This document shows positions 37,749-48,085 of a stretch of DNA of 64,000 nt, in pieces. Source of the stretch: Azospirillum sp. B510 (GTDB taxonomy: Bacteria > Pseudomonadota > Alphaproteobacteria > Azospirillales > Azospirillaceae); the NCBI RefSeq assembly GCF_000010725.1, contig NC_013854.1:1765001-1829000 (forward strand), given 5' to 3'. Below the pieces are notes generated by a model, which had not been told where the DNA came from, ran no database searches, and saw only the letters and a list, made by a program, of their open reading frames with translations. The position numbers and the translations under genes were made by a program. Within the stretch, counting starts at the first letter, position 1, and the number at the start of each line of letters is the position of its first letter.

Positions 37749-38147
37749 GGGCGGCACCCCGCCCTCTTCCAAACCAACTCCCCCAGCTGTCCCGTCCGAT
37801 ACGGCAGCACCGGACGGGCATCATGCGGGATCGGCCTTTCGGCCGCTCACCGCATCGTTCCAGCGGATCGGCGGTTCCGCCCGCCAGTTCGCCCATCGTC
37901 TCCAGACCTGTCACCTGAATGCCGGCGGCGCCCATGGCTCCGCCGGCTTTTTCTTTCCTTCTTGTAGTAATATTCTATCAAAATCCAGCCATACCCATCA
38001 CATTACTCGCCAATTCATGAATGATCTGCGACACATTGACCCGTTCAACAACCAGAGTGCCTGGGCATGATGGGCAACCCTTGAGAGTTATTTTACTTTT
38101 TTAGTCGAATAATTCTTTTGTCATATAGCCGTTGAAAGAGGGGCTCC
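37749..38147. other. Intergenic region with AT-rich segment before the globin chemoreceptor gene
   Basis: No gene is supported in these 399 bases. The first part holds the rpoH terminator (37921). From about 37955 to 38130 the sequence is unusually AT-rich for this genome and presumably contains the chemoreceptor promoter; I cannot pin its hexamers. Confidence 0.6.
37921..37956 (+). terminator. Intrinsic terminator downstream of rpoH
   Basis: GCCGGCGG (37921-37928) pairs with CCGCCGGC (37940-37947) over an 11-base loop, and five Ts follow. It is 173 bases past the rpoH stop and marks the switch to the AT-rich segment. Confidence 0.75.
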
Positions 38148-39494
38148 ATGTCGCACGCCGCCCAGACTCAATCAATCATCGACCGCATCACCTTTCTGCG
38201 CATCGACGAGGCGACAAAGGCGACCCTGCGGGAGTTCCAACCCCATCTGGCGCAGCGGATCGATCAGATTCTCGAGGAATTCTACAGCTATCTCCGCTCG
38301 GTGCCCCAGGTGGCGCCGATGCTGACCAATGCCGCCGTGACCAACCGGGCGCGGGATCTGCAAAAGCAGCATTGGCTGCGCAACGTCTTCACCGGCACCT
38401 TCGATGACGCCTACGTCACCCAGGTTCTGAAGATCGGTCAGACGCATCAGCGCATCGGCCTGGAGCCGCGTTGGTACACCGGCGCCTATTGCTTCACCCT
38501 GAACAAGCTGATCGAACTGGCGGCGCAGATCCACCGCAAGAAACCGGAAAAGCTGGCACAGCTTCTCCAGGCCATCAACAGGGCGGTGTTCCTGGACATG
38601 GATCTCGCCACCTCGGTCTATATCGACCTGAACACCGCGGCGATCATCAGCCGCGAATTGGGCAGCACCGCGGACAGCTTCGAACGCGAGGTCAAAGGCG
38701 TGGTACAGGCGGTGGCGAGCGCCGCCCAGCGGTTGCAAGGCACCGCGCAGGCGATGAATCGAACCGCCGAGATCACCAGCGTGCAATCGACCCAGGTCGC
38801 CGCCGCGGCGGAGGAGGCGTCCGCCAACATCCAGACCGTCGCGGCGGCGGCGGAGGAACTGACCGCCTCCATCGGCGAGATCAGCCAACAGGTGACGCAA
38901 TCGGCGGCCATCGCCAATGCCGCGATGACGGAGGCCGAACGGACCAACGCCACCGTGCAGGGTCTTGCGGAGGCCGCCAGCCGCATCGGACAGGTGGTGA
39001 AGCTGATCCACGACATCGCCAGCCAGACCAACCTTCTCGCCCTGAACGCCACCATCGAGGCGGCCCGCGCCGGCGAGGCGGGAAAGGGGTTCGCCGTGGT
39101 GGCGAGCGAGGTGAAAAGCCTGGCCAATCAAACCGCCAAGGCAACCGAAGAGATCAATGCGCAGATCAGCGCCGTCCAGGGGGCGACCCAGGAGGCGGTT
39201 GGCGCCATCCGCTCCATCTCCAGCACCATCGCCCGCATCAACGAGATCTCCACGACCATCGCCAGCGCCATCCAGGAGCAGGGCGCCGCCACGACGGAAA
39301 TCGCCCGCAACGTCCAGCAGGCGTCGCGGGGCACCCGTGAAGTCAGCGAAACCATTGTCGCGGTCAACGCATCGGCCAACAGTGCCGGTAAGGAAGCCCG
39401 TCAGGTGCTGGTGGCGACCGATGAGCTGTCGCGCCAATCCGACACCCTGCGAAGCGAGGTCGACCGCTTCCTGGCCAGCGTCCGCGCCGGCTGA
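38148..39494 (+). CDS. Globin-coupled methyl-accepting chemotaxis protein (HemAT-like)
   Basis: The 448-residue soluble receptor has an N-terminal globin-coupled sensor domain (about 1-180) with the proximal haem ligand His100 in [19 protein letters not shown], and a C-terminal MCP signalling domain with the hairpin-tip sequence [18 protein letters not shown] followed by [15 protein letters not shown]. No membrane segment is present, so it senses intracellular gas, most likely oxygen, and signals through CheA/CheW elsewhere. GAGGGG is five bases before the ATG. No chemotaxis partner genes adjoin. The 3' flank has a 15-bp tandem repeat. Confidence 0.93.
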   Translation: MSHAAQTQSIIDRITFLRIDEATKATLREFQPHLAQRIDQILEEFYSYLRSVPQVAPMLTNAAVTNRARDLQKQHWLRNVFTGTFDDAYVTQVLKIGQTHQRIGLEPRWYTGAYCFTLNKLIELAAQIHRKKPEKLAQLLQAINRAVFLDMDLATSVYIDLNTAAIISRELGSTADSFEREVKGVVQAVASAAQRLQGTAQAMNRTAEITSVQSTQVAAAAEEASANIQTVAAAAEELTASIGEISQQVTQSAAIANAAMTEAERTNATVQGLAEAASRIGQVVKLIHDIASQTNLLALNATIEAARAGEAGKGFAVVASEVKSLANQTAKATEEINAQISAVQGATQEAVGAIRSISSTIARINEISTTIASAIQEQGAATTEIARNVQQASRGTREVSETIVAVNASANSAGKEARQVLVATDELSRQSDTLRSEVDRFLASVRAG

Positions 39495-39505
39495 GCCCGA
39501 ACCGG

Positions 39506-39565
39506 CTGGATCTGGACCGTCTGGATCTGGGCCATCTGGATCGGGGCCATCTGGATCGGGGCCGG
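39506..39565. repeat. Four 15-bp tandem repeats after the chemoreceptor gene
   Basis: Units at 39506, 39521, 39536 and 39551 share CTGGATC(T/G)GG(A/G)CC with small differences at the end. The array begins 12 bases after the chemoreceptor stop. Copy number could vary between strains. It does not lie in a gene I can support. Confidence 0.85.
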
Positions 39566-39733
39566 CGAGCCTCCCTTTCATGCGAAGGCTCCGGCGTGGT
39601 GCTCGCCACCGGCCGAAAGCCTTATCCCGACCGCACATGATGGGGAACGCCAGCGCGCCGTGTAGGGTTGTTACGGAAGCCGCCAAACCCAACGGCGGCA
39701 CGTTGCGGGAAAAACCTGCGAGGCATCGGCATC

Positions 39734-40378
39734 ATGGCAACTGCACAGCGCGGCTCCGACCCCGGCGGCGCCGTCCCAGGCGGGCGCTTCCAAGCGGAAG
39801 CGGACAGCGAGCCCGATGACCGCGCCACCCTTGCGCTGCCGCTGACGATCCGCCCGGCAAGGCGGGAGGATCTGCCGACGCTGGAATGGTTCGGCTTGCA
39901 CACCCCCCATCGCGAGATCATCGCCACCGCCTTTCGCCTTCAGGAGCATGGCGACGGCGCCATGCTGCTGGCCGAGGTCAACGGCTTTCCCGCCGGTCAG
40001 ATCTGCATCGATTTCCTGCGGAAGCGCCAGCAACGCCGGGCCACCCTGTGGGCCTTGCGCGTGTTCCAGCCCTTCCGCAGGCTCGGCATCGGGGTCCGGC
40101 TTTTGGGGGCGGCCGAAAGGGTGGTGATCCAGCGCGGGCTTCCGGTCGCCGAACTGGGTGTGGACCGCGACAATGCCAGGGTCCTGCCCTTCTATGAGCG
40201 GCTGGGCTACGACCATTGCGGCCGGGAGCGTGGCCAGTTCCTGTACCACACGCCCGAAGGCCGTCTCGTACGCGTCGCCATCGATCAATGGCTTCTGCAC
40301 AAGCGGCTTTCCAGAGACGACAACGCCGCCGAAGCCGATCCGGACAGCGGCCGTGGGCTGCGGCTGGCGGGCGACTGA
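39734..40378 (+). CDS. GNAT family N-acetyltransferase
   Basis: This 214-residue acetyltransferase begins with about 35 variable residues and then the GNAT domain: LTIRPARREDLPTLEWFGLH, the acetyl-CoA loop FQPFRRLGIGVRLLGAAE (RxxGxG-like) and NARVLPFYERLGYDHCG. The substrate is unknown. The ATG at 39734 has GAGG about ten bases upstream; an ATG at 39668 in frame adds unconserved sequence. It converges on the next gene, with only three bases between their stops. Confidence 0.84.
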   Translation: MATAQRGSDPGGAVPGGRFQAEADSEPDDRATLALPLTIRPARREDLPTLEWFGLHTPHREIIATAFRLQEHGDGAMLLAEVNGFPAGQICIDFLRKRQQRRATLWALRVFQPFRRLGIGVRLLGAAERVVIQRGLPVAELGVDRDNARVLPFYERLGYDHCGRERGQFLYHTPEGRLVRVAIDQWLLHKRLSRDDNAAEADPDSGRGLRLAGD

Positions 40379-40381
40379 GCG

Positions 40382-40870
40382 CTATTCCGCCGCCAGCGCC
40401 GCGTTGGCGGGCAGCGACACCAACCGGGCGATTCGACGGCGCGGCAGAAAGATGCGAGCGCCATCGAGGATTCCCCCAAGTTCCCCCATCGCATCGGCCG
40501 CCATGAACAGCGCCACCGGTGGAAGCCAGCGGTCGAGCACCTGCGCCGCCACTTCACCATCACCGCTCTGGACCGCCGCCAGGGAATCCAGCAGGGCGAT
40601 CTCGTCGACGCTGATGCGGTTGCAGGCGGGGCAGCGGATTTCCGGCTTGCGGGCGCCGGAAACCGCGAAGGTGCCGAGCAGGGCGAACAGCGGCAGCAAC
40701 GCCGTATTCGGCACGCCGGCGACGTTCAGCCCGATGCGCATCGACGCCATCGCGCCGGCGGTGCCCGCGCGGAACCACTGGCGGACACCGGTCAGCAATG
40801 CCCGTTCGGCCGTCGTCAGCTCCGTCACCGTCCAGGGCGACGGCCGCCCCTCTTCCACCGTACCGCACAT
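40382..40870 (-). CDS. Conserved hypothetical protein with a CPAC motif
   Basis: I do not recognise this 162-residue protein. It has a helical N-terminal part (TELTTAERALLTGVRQWFRAG), a single CPAC pair in EIRCPACNRISVDEIALLD, which looks like half of a metal-binding knuckle, and a hydrophobic C-terminal half. The start at 40870 is well backed by GAAGGAG eight bases upstream; an ATG at 40903 was rejected. It is divergent from the exported hydrolase gene at 41073, with a possible weak Fur-like site between them. Confidence 0.68.
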   Translation of the reverse strand: MCGTVEEGRPSPWTVTELTTAERALLTGVRQWFRAGTAGAMASMRIGLNVAGVPNTALLPLFALLGTFAVSGARKPEIRCPACNRISVDEIALLDSLAAVQSGDGEVAAQVLDRWLPPVALFMAADAMGELGGILDGARIFLPRRRIARLVSLPANAALAAE

Positions 40871-40924
40871 GCCGAAAGCTCCTTCATCCGGTTGCAGGAC
40901 CATCCTAGCGCCTCACGCGATTTA

Positions 40925-40945
40925 TTGCGAGTCATTCTTATTTGC
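40925..40945. promoter_or_regulatory. Weak Fur-like sequence between divergent genes
   Basis: TTGCGAGTCATTCTTATTTGC shares the TCATTCT core with the strong Fur box at 24827 but fits the 7-1-7 consensus at only 9 of 15 positions. It lies about 55 bases before the CPAC gene and 130 before the hydrolase gene. Listed as a candidate only. Confidence 0.25.
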
Positions 40946-41056
40946 GATTATTGACTGTGACAAAAGGTGGCGTCCGGCACTGGGGAGACCGCGGGAAAGG
41001 GCGCGTTAACGAAGGGCGGCAATCCTGAGTTCACTGGCAAGGCGGGGTATCGCTGG

Positions 41057-41084
41057 GCATGAGGCGGACGGCATGAGGCGGACG
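41057..41084. repeat. 14-bp tandem duplication across a start codon
   Basis: GCATGAGGCGGACG occurs twice in succession. Each copy has an ATG: the first opens a five-codon frame ending in TGA, the second (41073) starts the exported hydrolase. The first copy's GAGGCGG sits just upstream of the second ATG and may serve as its ribosome site. Confidence 0.8.
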
Positions 41085-42257
41085 ATTGGATGGGGGATGG
41101 GGCGGGCCTTTCTCGGACCGGTCGCGGCAATCACACTCTTTGTCGCCTGGGGCCTGACGGCGGCCCATCCGGCCAGGGCGCAGATCCTTCTGAAATCCGC
41201 TTACGGCGAGGCGTCGCTGGCCGGTCCGGCCAAGGCACGCGGTGCCGTGGTGTGGAGCCATGGCCGCTCGGTGGAGTCAGAGGATTCCGAGGCCCCCACG
41301 CCGCTCTACATGAAGGCGTTGCGCGACGCCGGTTGGGATGTCTACCGCCTCGACCGCATGCGCGTCAGCGATACATTGCCCAACAGCTCCCGCGCGCTGG
41401 CCGGCTATTCCGAGGCGCTGAAGGCCAAGGGCTACCGGCGTGTCGCCCTGGCCGGCCAGTCCTTCGGCGCCTTCATCTCGCTGATCGCCGCCGGGCAAAC
41501 CAACGCCGTCGATGCCGTGATCGCCACCGCCCCCGCCGCCTACGGCAACTTCACCGAATCCTTCGACAGCTATCGCGAGAACGCCGCCCAGCTCTGGCCG
41601 ATCCTGCGCGAGGTCCGCCGGGCGCGGGTGATGATGGTTTTCTTCCACGGTGACGATTTCGATCCGGGCGGACGGGCGGAGCCGGCCCGCGGCATCCTGG
41701 CCCAGCGCGGGTTGAGCAGCCTGATCATCGACCAGCCGGCCCTGCTGACCGGTCATGGCGCCGCCAACACCGGCCTGTTCGTCCGCCGCTTCGGCGCCTG
41801 CATCGTCCGTTTCGCCGAGGAGGCGCCGGGCCCGAACGACCCGCCCTGCGACCAGTCCTGGGGCCGCAGCCCCAGCGCCGAGCTGCTGCAGGCCACCCTG
41901 CCCGCCAACGGCTCCGGGTCCGCCCAGGGCAACGACACCGCCGCCGCGACGCTTCGTCCCTATATGGGCCTGTGGTATGGCAGCTACATCAATGGCCGAG
42001 AGGTCGCCCTCTCGGTTGAGAAGGCCGAGGGGGATGCCGTCCATGCCGACTATGTGCTGGGCGCCGGCATGGAACCCGACCAGCCCGCCGAACGGGTGCG
42101 CCGGAAGGGCCATATCGAGAATGGCGAACTGGTCTTCGACGAGAAGGGCCGCAACATCCTGCGCTATCGCCTGCGTCCCGACGGCCGCATCGCCGCCAGT
42201 TGGCTGGACAAGGACGGCCACGGCCGGCTCGACACGGTGCTGCGCCGGGTGAATTGA
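41073..42257 (+). CDS. Exported alpha/beta-hydrolase-like protein
   Basis: The 394-residue protein has a signal peptide (hydrophobic core about 12-30, cleavage near AHPARAQ) and an alpha/beta-hydrolase region (about 50-260) with VVWSHGRS, the nucleophile elbow LAGQSFGAF and MMVFFHGDDFDPGG. A C-terminal domain of about 100 residues (LRPYMGLWYGSYINGREVAL onwards) looks beta-rich. Function unknown; a periplasmic esterase or peptidase-like role is possible. Its start region is a tandem duplication. Confidence 0.75.
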   Translation: MRRTIGWGMGRAFLGPVAAITLFVAWGLTAAHPARAQILLKSAYGEASLAGPAKARGAVVWSHGRSVESEDSEAPTPLYMKALRDAGWDVYRLDRMRVSDTLPNSSRALAGYSEALKAKGYRRVALAGQSFGAFISLIAAGQTNAVDAVIATAPAAYGNFTESFDSYRENAAQLWPILREVRRARVMMVFFHGDDFDPGGRAEPARGILAQRGLSSLIIDQPALLTGHGAANTGLFVRRFGACIVRFAEEAPGPNDPPCDQSWGRSPSAELLQATLPANGSGSAQGNDTAAATLRPYMGLWYGSYINGREVALSVEKAEGDAVHADYVLGAGMEPDQPAERVRRKGHIENGELVFDEKGRNILRYRLRPDGRIAASWLDKDGHGRLDTVLRRVN

Positions 42258-42291
42258 CCGCCATGGCCTGCCCCGCTCCGCCGGTGGGCGC

Positions 42292-43149
42292 TCAGCCTTC
42301 GGCCAGAAAGGCGCGGACGATGGCGATTTGCTCGTCGGTCATCAGCGACGGCGCATGGCCGGTGTTGGGGATTTCCACCACCCGCACCAGACCGGAGGCG
42401 CCCGGCCCCCGCTCCGCCATCCGCTCCGCCGTCTCGGCGCTCAGCAGGTCGGACTCGGCGCCGCGCAGAACCAGAACCGGGCAGCGCACGCGGTCCCACA
42501 GCGCCCACAGATCGACATCGCCGATGGGCGCGGTCTTGAACGCATCGCCGATGGCGGGATCATAGGCCAGACGGAATCTTCCATCCGGCAGCGGCCGGGC
42601 GCTGTGCTCCGCCATATGGCGCCAGCAGGCGTCACTGATCGTGCCGAACCCCATCAGGACGAAGCGCAGATAGGAATCCAGCGCCGCCAGATCCTCGAAC
42701 ACCGGATCCTTGCCGACGTAATCGGCGATCCGCTGCAACCCGGCCTGGGCGATGAAGGGGCCGACATCGTTGATCACCATGCGGCGGATCGGGCTGTTGG
42801 CCTGGGCCGCCAGCGTCATGCCGATCAGCCCGCCCATCGAGGTGCCGACCCAATCGACCGTCTCGACCCCCATGCGGGCGATCAGCGCCACCATGTCGGC
42901 ACAATATTGCGGATAGCCGTAAAGCGCCGGCACCGGCAGCCAGTCGCTGCGCCCGCGCCCGACCACATCCGGGCAGGCGACCCGCCAGCCGTCGGCCAGC
43001 GCCAGCGCCAGCCGGTCGAAGTCGCGGCCGTTGCGCGTCAGCCCATGGACGCAAAGCGCCGTCCGCGCCGCATCGTCGCGCCCCCACTGGGTATAGGCGA
43101 TCCTGTGGAACCCGGCGGCGCTGAGGCCGAGGACGCTGCGTTCGGACAT
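42292..43149 (-). CDS. Alpha/beta-fold hydrolase
   Basis: This 285-residue hydrolase has the usual parts: CVHGLTRNGRDFDRLA (oxyanion loop), DVVGRGRSDWL, nucleophile elbow WVGTSMGGLIG with the serine, VLVLRGAESDLLS with the acid and PNTGHAPSL with the histidine. The substrate is not known. The ATG at 43149 was used; a GTG six bases upstream is better spaced from AGGAG and could be the real start. Confidence 0.86.
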   Translation of the reverse strand: MSERSVLGLSAAGFHRIAYTQWGRDDAARTALCVHGLTRNGRDFDRLALALADGWRVACPDVVGRGRSDWLPVPALYGYPQYCADMVALIARMGVETVDWVGTSMGGLIGMTLAAQANSPIRRMVINDVGPFIAQAGLQRIADYVGKDPVFEDLAALDSYLRFVLMGFGTISDACWRHMAEHSARPLPDGRFRLAYDPAIGDAFKTAPIGDVDLWALWDRVRCPVLVLRGAESDLLSAETAERMAERGPGASGLVRVVEIPNTGHAPSLMTDEQIAIVRAFLAEG

Positions 43150-43201
43150 CGGCACGGGCGGACACTCCTGTTCAGATTGGGCCTGTCGAGATGGGATGGG
43201 A

Positions 43202-44092
43202 CTATCCCTTTTTCGGCGCTCTGGCACCATGCGGCAACTCCGCCTCCACGTCCCGCCCGGCGGCGGCGCGGATGGCGGGCAGCGCCGACGAGGGCTCCGT
43301 CACCGAGGCATCGAAGGGATGGCTGCTGTTGTCGTAGAGGCGGCGGATCACGCGGATGTAGTTGCGCGTCTCCTCATAGGGCGGAACGCCCTTATGACGG
43401 TCGACGGCGCCCTCCCCGGCATTGTAGCCGGCGAGCGCCAGCGTGACGTCGCCCTGGAAATAGGCCAGCAGCCAGCGTAGATACCTCACCCCGCCGGTGA
43501 TGTTCTGTTTGGGGTCGAAGACGTCCGCGACGCCGAAGCGGTCGGCCGTGTCGGGGATCAGCTGCATCAGGCCGGCGGCCTCCTTGGGCGACACCGCATC
43601 GGTGCGGAAGGCGCTCTCCGCCTGGATCACCGCCAGCACCAGCGCCGGGTCCACCCCGTATTTCGGAGCGATGGCGTTGACCAGCCCGGCCACCTCCGCC
43701 GGCGGCGGCCCGACCTCGCGAACCGGACCGCCGCCGGGCCGGCACCAGGGGCGGATGCGTCCCATGCGACCGGGGACATAATTGACCAGCCGCCGCGCCT
43801 CCGGATGCCCGCGCGAAGCGGCGGCACGCAGCCAGGCGGTGCCGAGCCGCTTGTCCTTGCGCACGCCCGTGCCGAACAGATAGCGGCGGGCCAGCCGGAA
43901 GGCGGCGTTGGCGTCGCCCTGTTCGGCCAGCTCGCAATCGGTGGATTTGACCTTGGGCGAAGGTGGCGGCAATGCCGCGATCGCCTTCGGCCCCTCCGCG
44001 GCTTCGGCCGTCCCCGCAAAGGATGCCAAGGTCATACCGGCAGCCCACAGCGCCAGCGCAACCAGCGGCACCTTCACAACACGGCCAAGCAA
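43202..44092 (-). CDS. Lytic transglycosylase (SLT domain) with Sel1-like repeat
   Basis: The 296-residue periplasmic enzyme cleaves peptidoglycan glycan strands. It has a signal peptide (about 1-32), a Sel1/TPR-like repeat (58-98), and a C-terminal SLT domain with catalytic Glu159 in AVIQAESAFRTDAVSPKEAAG, then GLMQLIPDTA and ALAGYNAGEGAV. The start is an uncommon TTG at 44092, preceded at six bases by GGGGAGGGG; GTG codons at 44077 and 44071 lack such a site. Confidence 0.9.
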   Translation of the reverse strand: MLGRVVKVPLVALALWAAGMTLASFAGTAEAAEGPKAIAALPPPSPKVKSTDCELAEQGDANAAFRLARRYLFGTGVRKDKRLGTAWLRAAASRGHPEARRLVNYVPGRMGRIRPWCRPGGGPVREVGPPPAEVAGLVNAIAPKYGVDPALVLAVIQAESAFRTDAVSPKEAAGLMQLIPDTADRFGVADVFDPKQNITGGVRYLRWLLAYFQGDVTLALAGYNAGEGAVDRHKGVPPYEETRNYIRVIRRLYDNSSHPFDASVTEPSSALPAIRAAAGRDVEAELPHGARAPKKG

Positions 44093-44170
44093 CGAACGCC
44101 CCTCCCCGCAAGCCCGCGCATCCCACGGGAAGCAGAAGTATGGTGACGCAACCCGGAGCCAGCAAGAGCG

Positions 44171-46312
<2,142 letters not shown>

Positions 46313-46641
46313 GGGGCGATCCGAATCGGGAGGAGGGGGTACGGAACGGGAACCACTTATATGGCCGCTCTGCTGCCGTCTGTCGAGTGTGGGCTGCCCG
46401 CCAACCGCAATCTCCTGCCGGACAAAATGGCTCATGCAAATCTCTTTTAAGTTGAGATCGCCGGAATGGAAGATTCGATATCTTGAACGCTGCAATAGAT
46501 TATGGCATCGTCTTGTTTAGAGTATGAATTTAATTCGATTCACGAGGCCTATACGGACGAGTTGACACGGGCAGCTCCCTGTCCGCACGGCGTGACAACG
46601 TTTCGTGGATCGTTTTTTGTTACGCATCCGGTGGATCATCC
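46313..46641. other. Divergent intergenic region between uvrB and the GGDEF gene
   Basis: No gene is supported in these 329 bases beyond a possible longer uvrB start. The part from about 46440 to 46560 is AT-rich and should hold both promoters. I did not find a convincing LexA box. Confidence 0.55.
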
Positions 46642-47658
46642 ATGTCAGACAGGTTTTTTTCCGAGATTTCCGACACCCTGTCCTCCGCCCGGTCGGTCGA
46701 AGACCTGACCCGTCCGCTGCTGAGCCTGCTTGAAGCGGTAACGGAACTGGAGGCGACCTATCTGACCTGCATCGATCGGGAATTGGGCATACAGCGCGTT
46801 CTGTTCGCCTACAATACCAAGACGATGCGGATTCCCGAAGGGCTCGTCGTTCCTTGGGAAGGAACCCTGTGCAAGCGCGCCCTCGACGAGGGAAGGTTCC
46901 ACACCGACGACGTGCCGGCGCTGTGGGGCGATTGTGATGCCGCCAAGGCGCTCGGCATCCAGACCTATGTCAGCACCCCGGTCAGGCTGAATGACGGCAC
47001 CCTCTTCGGAACGCTGTGCGCGGCCGGGTCGGAACGCAAGCCGCTGACCCCGAAGGGGGAGCAGATTCTCCGCCTCTTCTCCTCGCTCATCGGCCTGCAT
47101 GTGGAGCGGGAGCAACTCCTTGAAAACCTCCAATCGGTCAACAGCGCGTTGGAAGCCCATTCCTTCACCGACGTTCTGACCGGATTGCCCAACCGGCGCT
47201 TCCTTCTGAAGGAGATGAAGCGTCTGTTCGCCAGCGCCGAATCGGCCGGGCAGACGGTCCTGATCGCCTTCATCGATCTCGACGGCTTCAAGGCGATCAA
47301 CGACCGTCACGGCCACGAGGTCGGCGACACGTTTCTGATCGAGGTGGGCAAACGCCTGTCGCCGGGGCTTCGGGCCGGGGATATCCTCGGCCGCTTCGGC
47401 GGCGACGAATTCATCATCACCGGCCTGGGACCATCCGGGGATACCGCGGCCCAGGCGGCGGCGGAGAGCCTGTGCGGCCGCCTGGCGCCGCTGCTGGTCG
47501 GAGAGTACCGGGTGCGGGGCGTCACCCTGTATTATTCCGGCGCGAGCTTCGGTCCCACCGCCATTGATCCGCGCACCGTCACGGTGGACGCGGCGTTGCG
47601 GAAGGCCGATGCCGCCATGTATAAGGTGAAGCGCCAACGGAAGGCGCACAGGGCCTGA
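46642..47658 (+). CDS. GAF-GGDEF diguanylate cyclase
   Basis: The 338-residue protein has an N-terminal GAF domain (about 20-158) and a C-terminal GGDEF domain that makes c-di-GMP. The active site GGDEF is at 253-257 and the inhibitory RxxD (Arg244, Asp247) stands exactly five residues before it, so product inhibition is expected. FIDLDGFKAINDRHGHEVGD carries the nucleotide and metal residues. The GAF ligand is unknown. No membrane segments. It is convergent with the DUF6285 gene. Confidence 0.92.
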   Translation: MSDRFFSEISDTLSSARSVEDLTRPLLSLLEAVTELEATYLTCIDRELGIQRVLFAYNTKTMRIPEGLVVPWEGTLCKRALDEGRFHTDDVPALWGDCDAAKALGIQTYVSTPVRLNDGTLFGTLCAAGSERKPLTPKGEQILRLFSSLIGLHVEREQLLENLQSVNSALEAHSFTDVLTGLPNRRFLLKEMKRLFASAESAGQTVLIAFIDLDGFKAINDRHGHEVGDTFLIEVGKRLSPGLRAGDILGRFGGDEFIITGLGPSGDTAAQAAAESLCGRLAPLLVGEYRVRGVTLYYSGASFGPTAIDPRTVTVDAALRKADAAMYKVKRQRKAHRA

Positions 47659-47680
47659 CCCGGACATCCGACCGGGAAGC

Positions 47681-47699
47681 GGGGCGCGGCCGGCGCCCC
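47681..47699. terminator. Hairpin between convergent GGDEF and DUF6285 genes
   Basis: GGGGCGC (47681-47687) pairs with GCGCCCC (47693-47699) across five bases in the 40-base gap between the two stops. No T tract follows. Confidence 0.4.
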
Positions 47700-48085
47700 T
47701 ACCCCACCATTTTCGGATTGGCGATCCCCAACCGCGCCCTGACGATTGCTTCCAGCGAGTCCATCAGCACATCCTGGCCGTCGTGATCGAAATCGCCGGC
47801 ACCGATCTCGATGCACAGGCGATGCTGGAGCGCCTCCACCCGCTTGCCCAGGTCGCCGCCGGACAGGGCGCCATCGGCGTCCTCGCCATAGAGCAGGGCG
47901 AGCGCCTCCAGCATCGAATGGCCGGCGGCATCCAGCCCCTTCAACTCACGCTCGGCGATCTCCAGCGCGTTGGCGATCATCAGCGCGGCGAAGCGGGCCT
48001 CCGGCGCCACATGGGGAAGCACATCGGCGCGGAAGGTGGAGGCGGCGATCTCCAGCAGGCCACGGGCGTCGGGATTGGCGCGCAT
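47699..48085 (-). CDS. DUF6285 protein
   Basis: This 128-residue helical protein (MRANPDARGLLEIAASTFRA at the start, then MIANALEIAERELKG) fits DUF6285, a family usually found beside acyl-CoA dehydrogenase-associated phosphotransferases. The role is unknown. Its ATG overlaps the stop of the phosphotransferase gene as TGATG (48083-48087 on the minus strand), so the two are translationally coupled and probably form a functional pair. Confidence 0.8.
   Translation of the reverse strand: MRANPDARGLLEIAASTFRADVLPHVAPEARFAALMIANALEIAERELKGLDAAGHSMLEALALLYGEDADGALSGGDLGKRVEALQHRLCIEIGAGDFDHDGQDVLMDSLEAIVRARLGIANPKMVG

Noticed and set aside
38172-39701. Long minus-strand frame antisense to the chemoreceptor gene, with a GPDPD repeat
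   Set aside because: The repeat is only the translation of the 15-bp tandem array, and the plus strand encodes a well-conserved globin-MCP protein.
46313-46500. LexA/SOS box upstream of uvrB
   Set aside because: The alphaproteobacterial GTTC-N7-GTTC pattern is not present; the nearest GTTC pair is only two bases apart.
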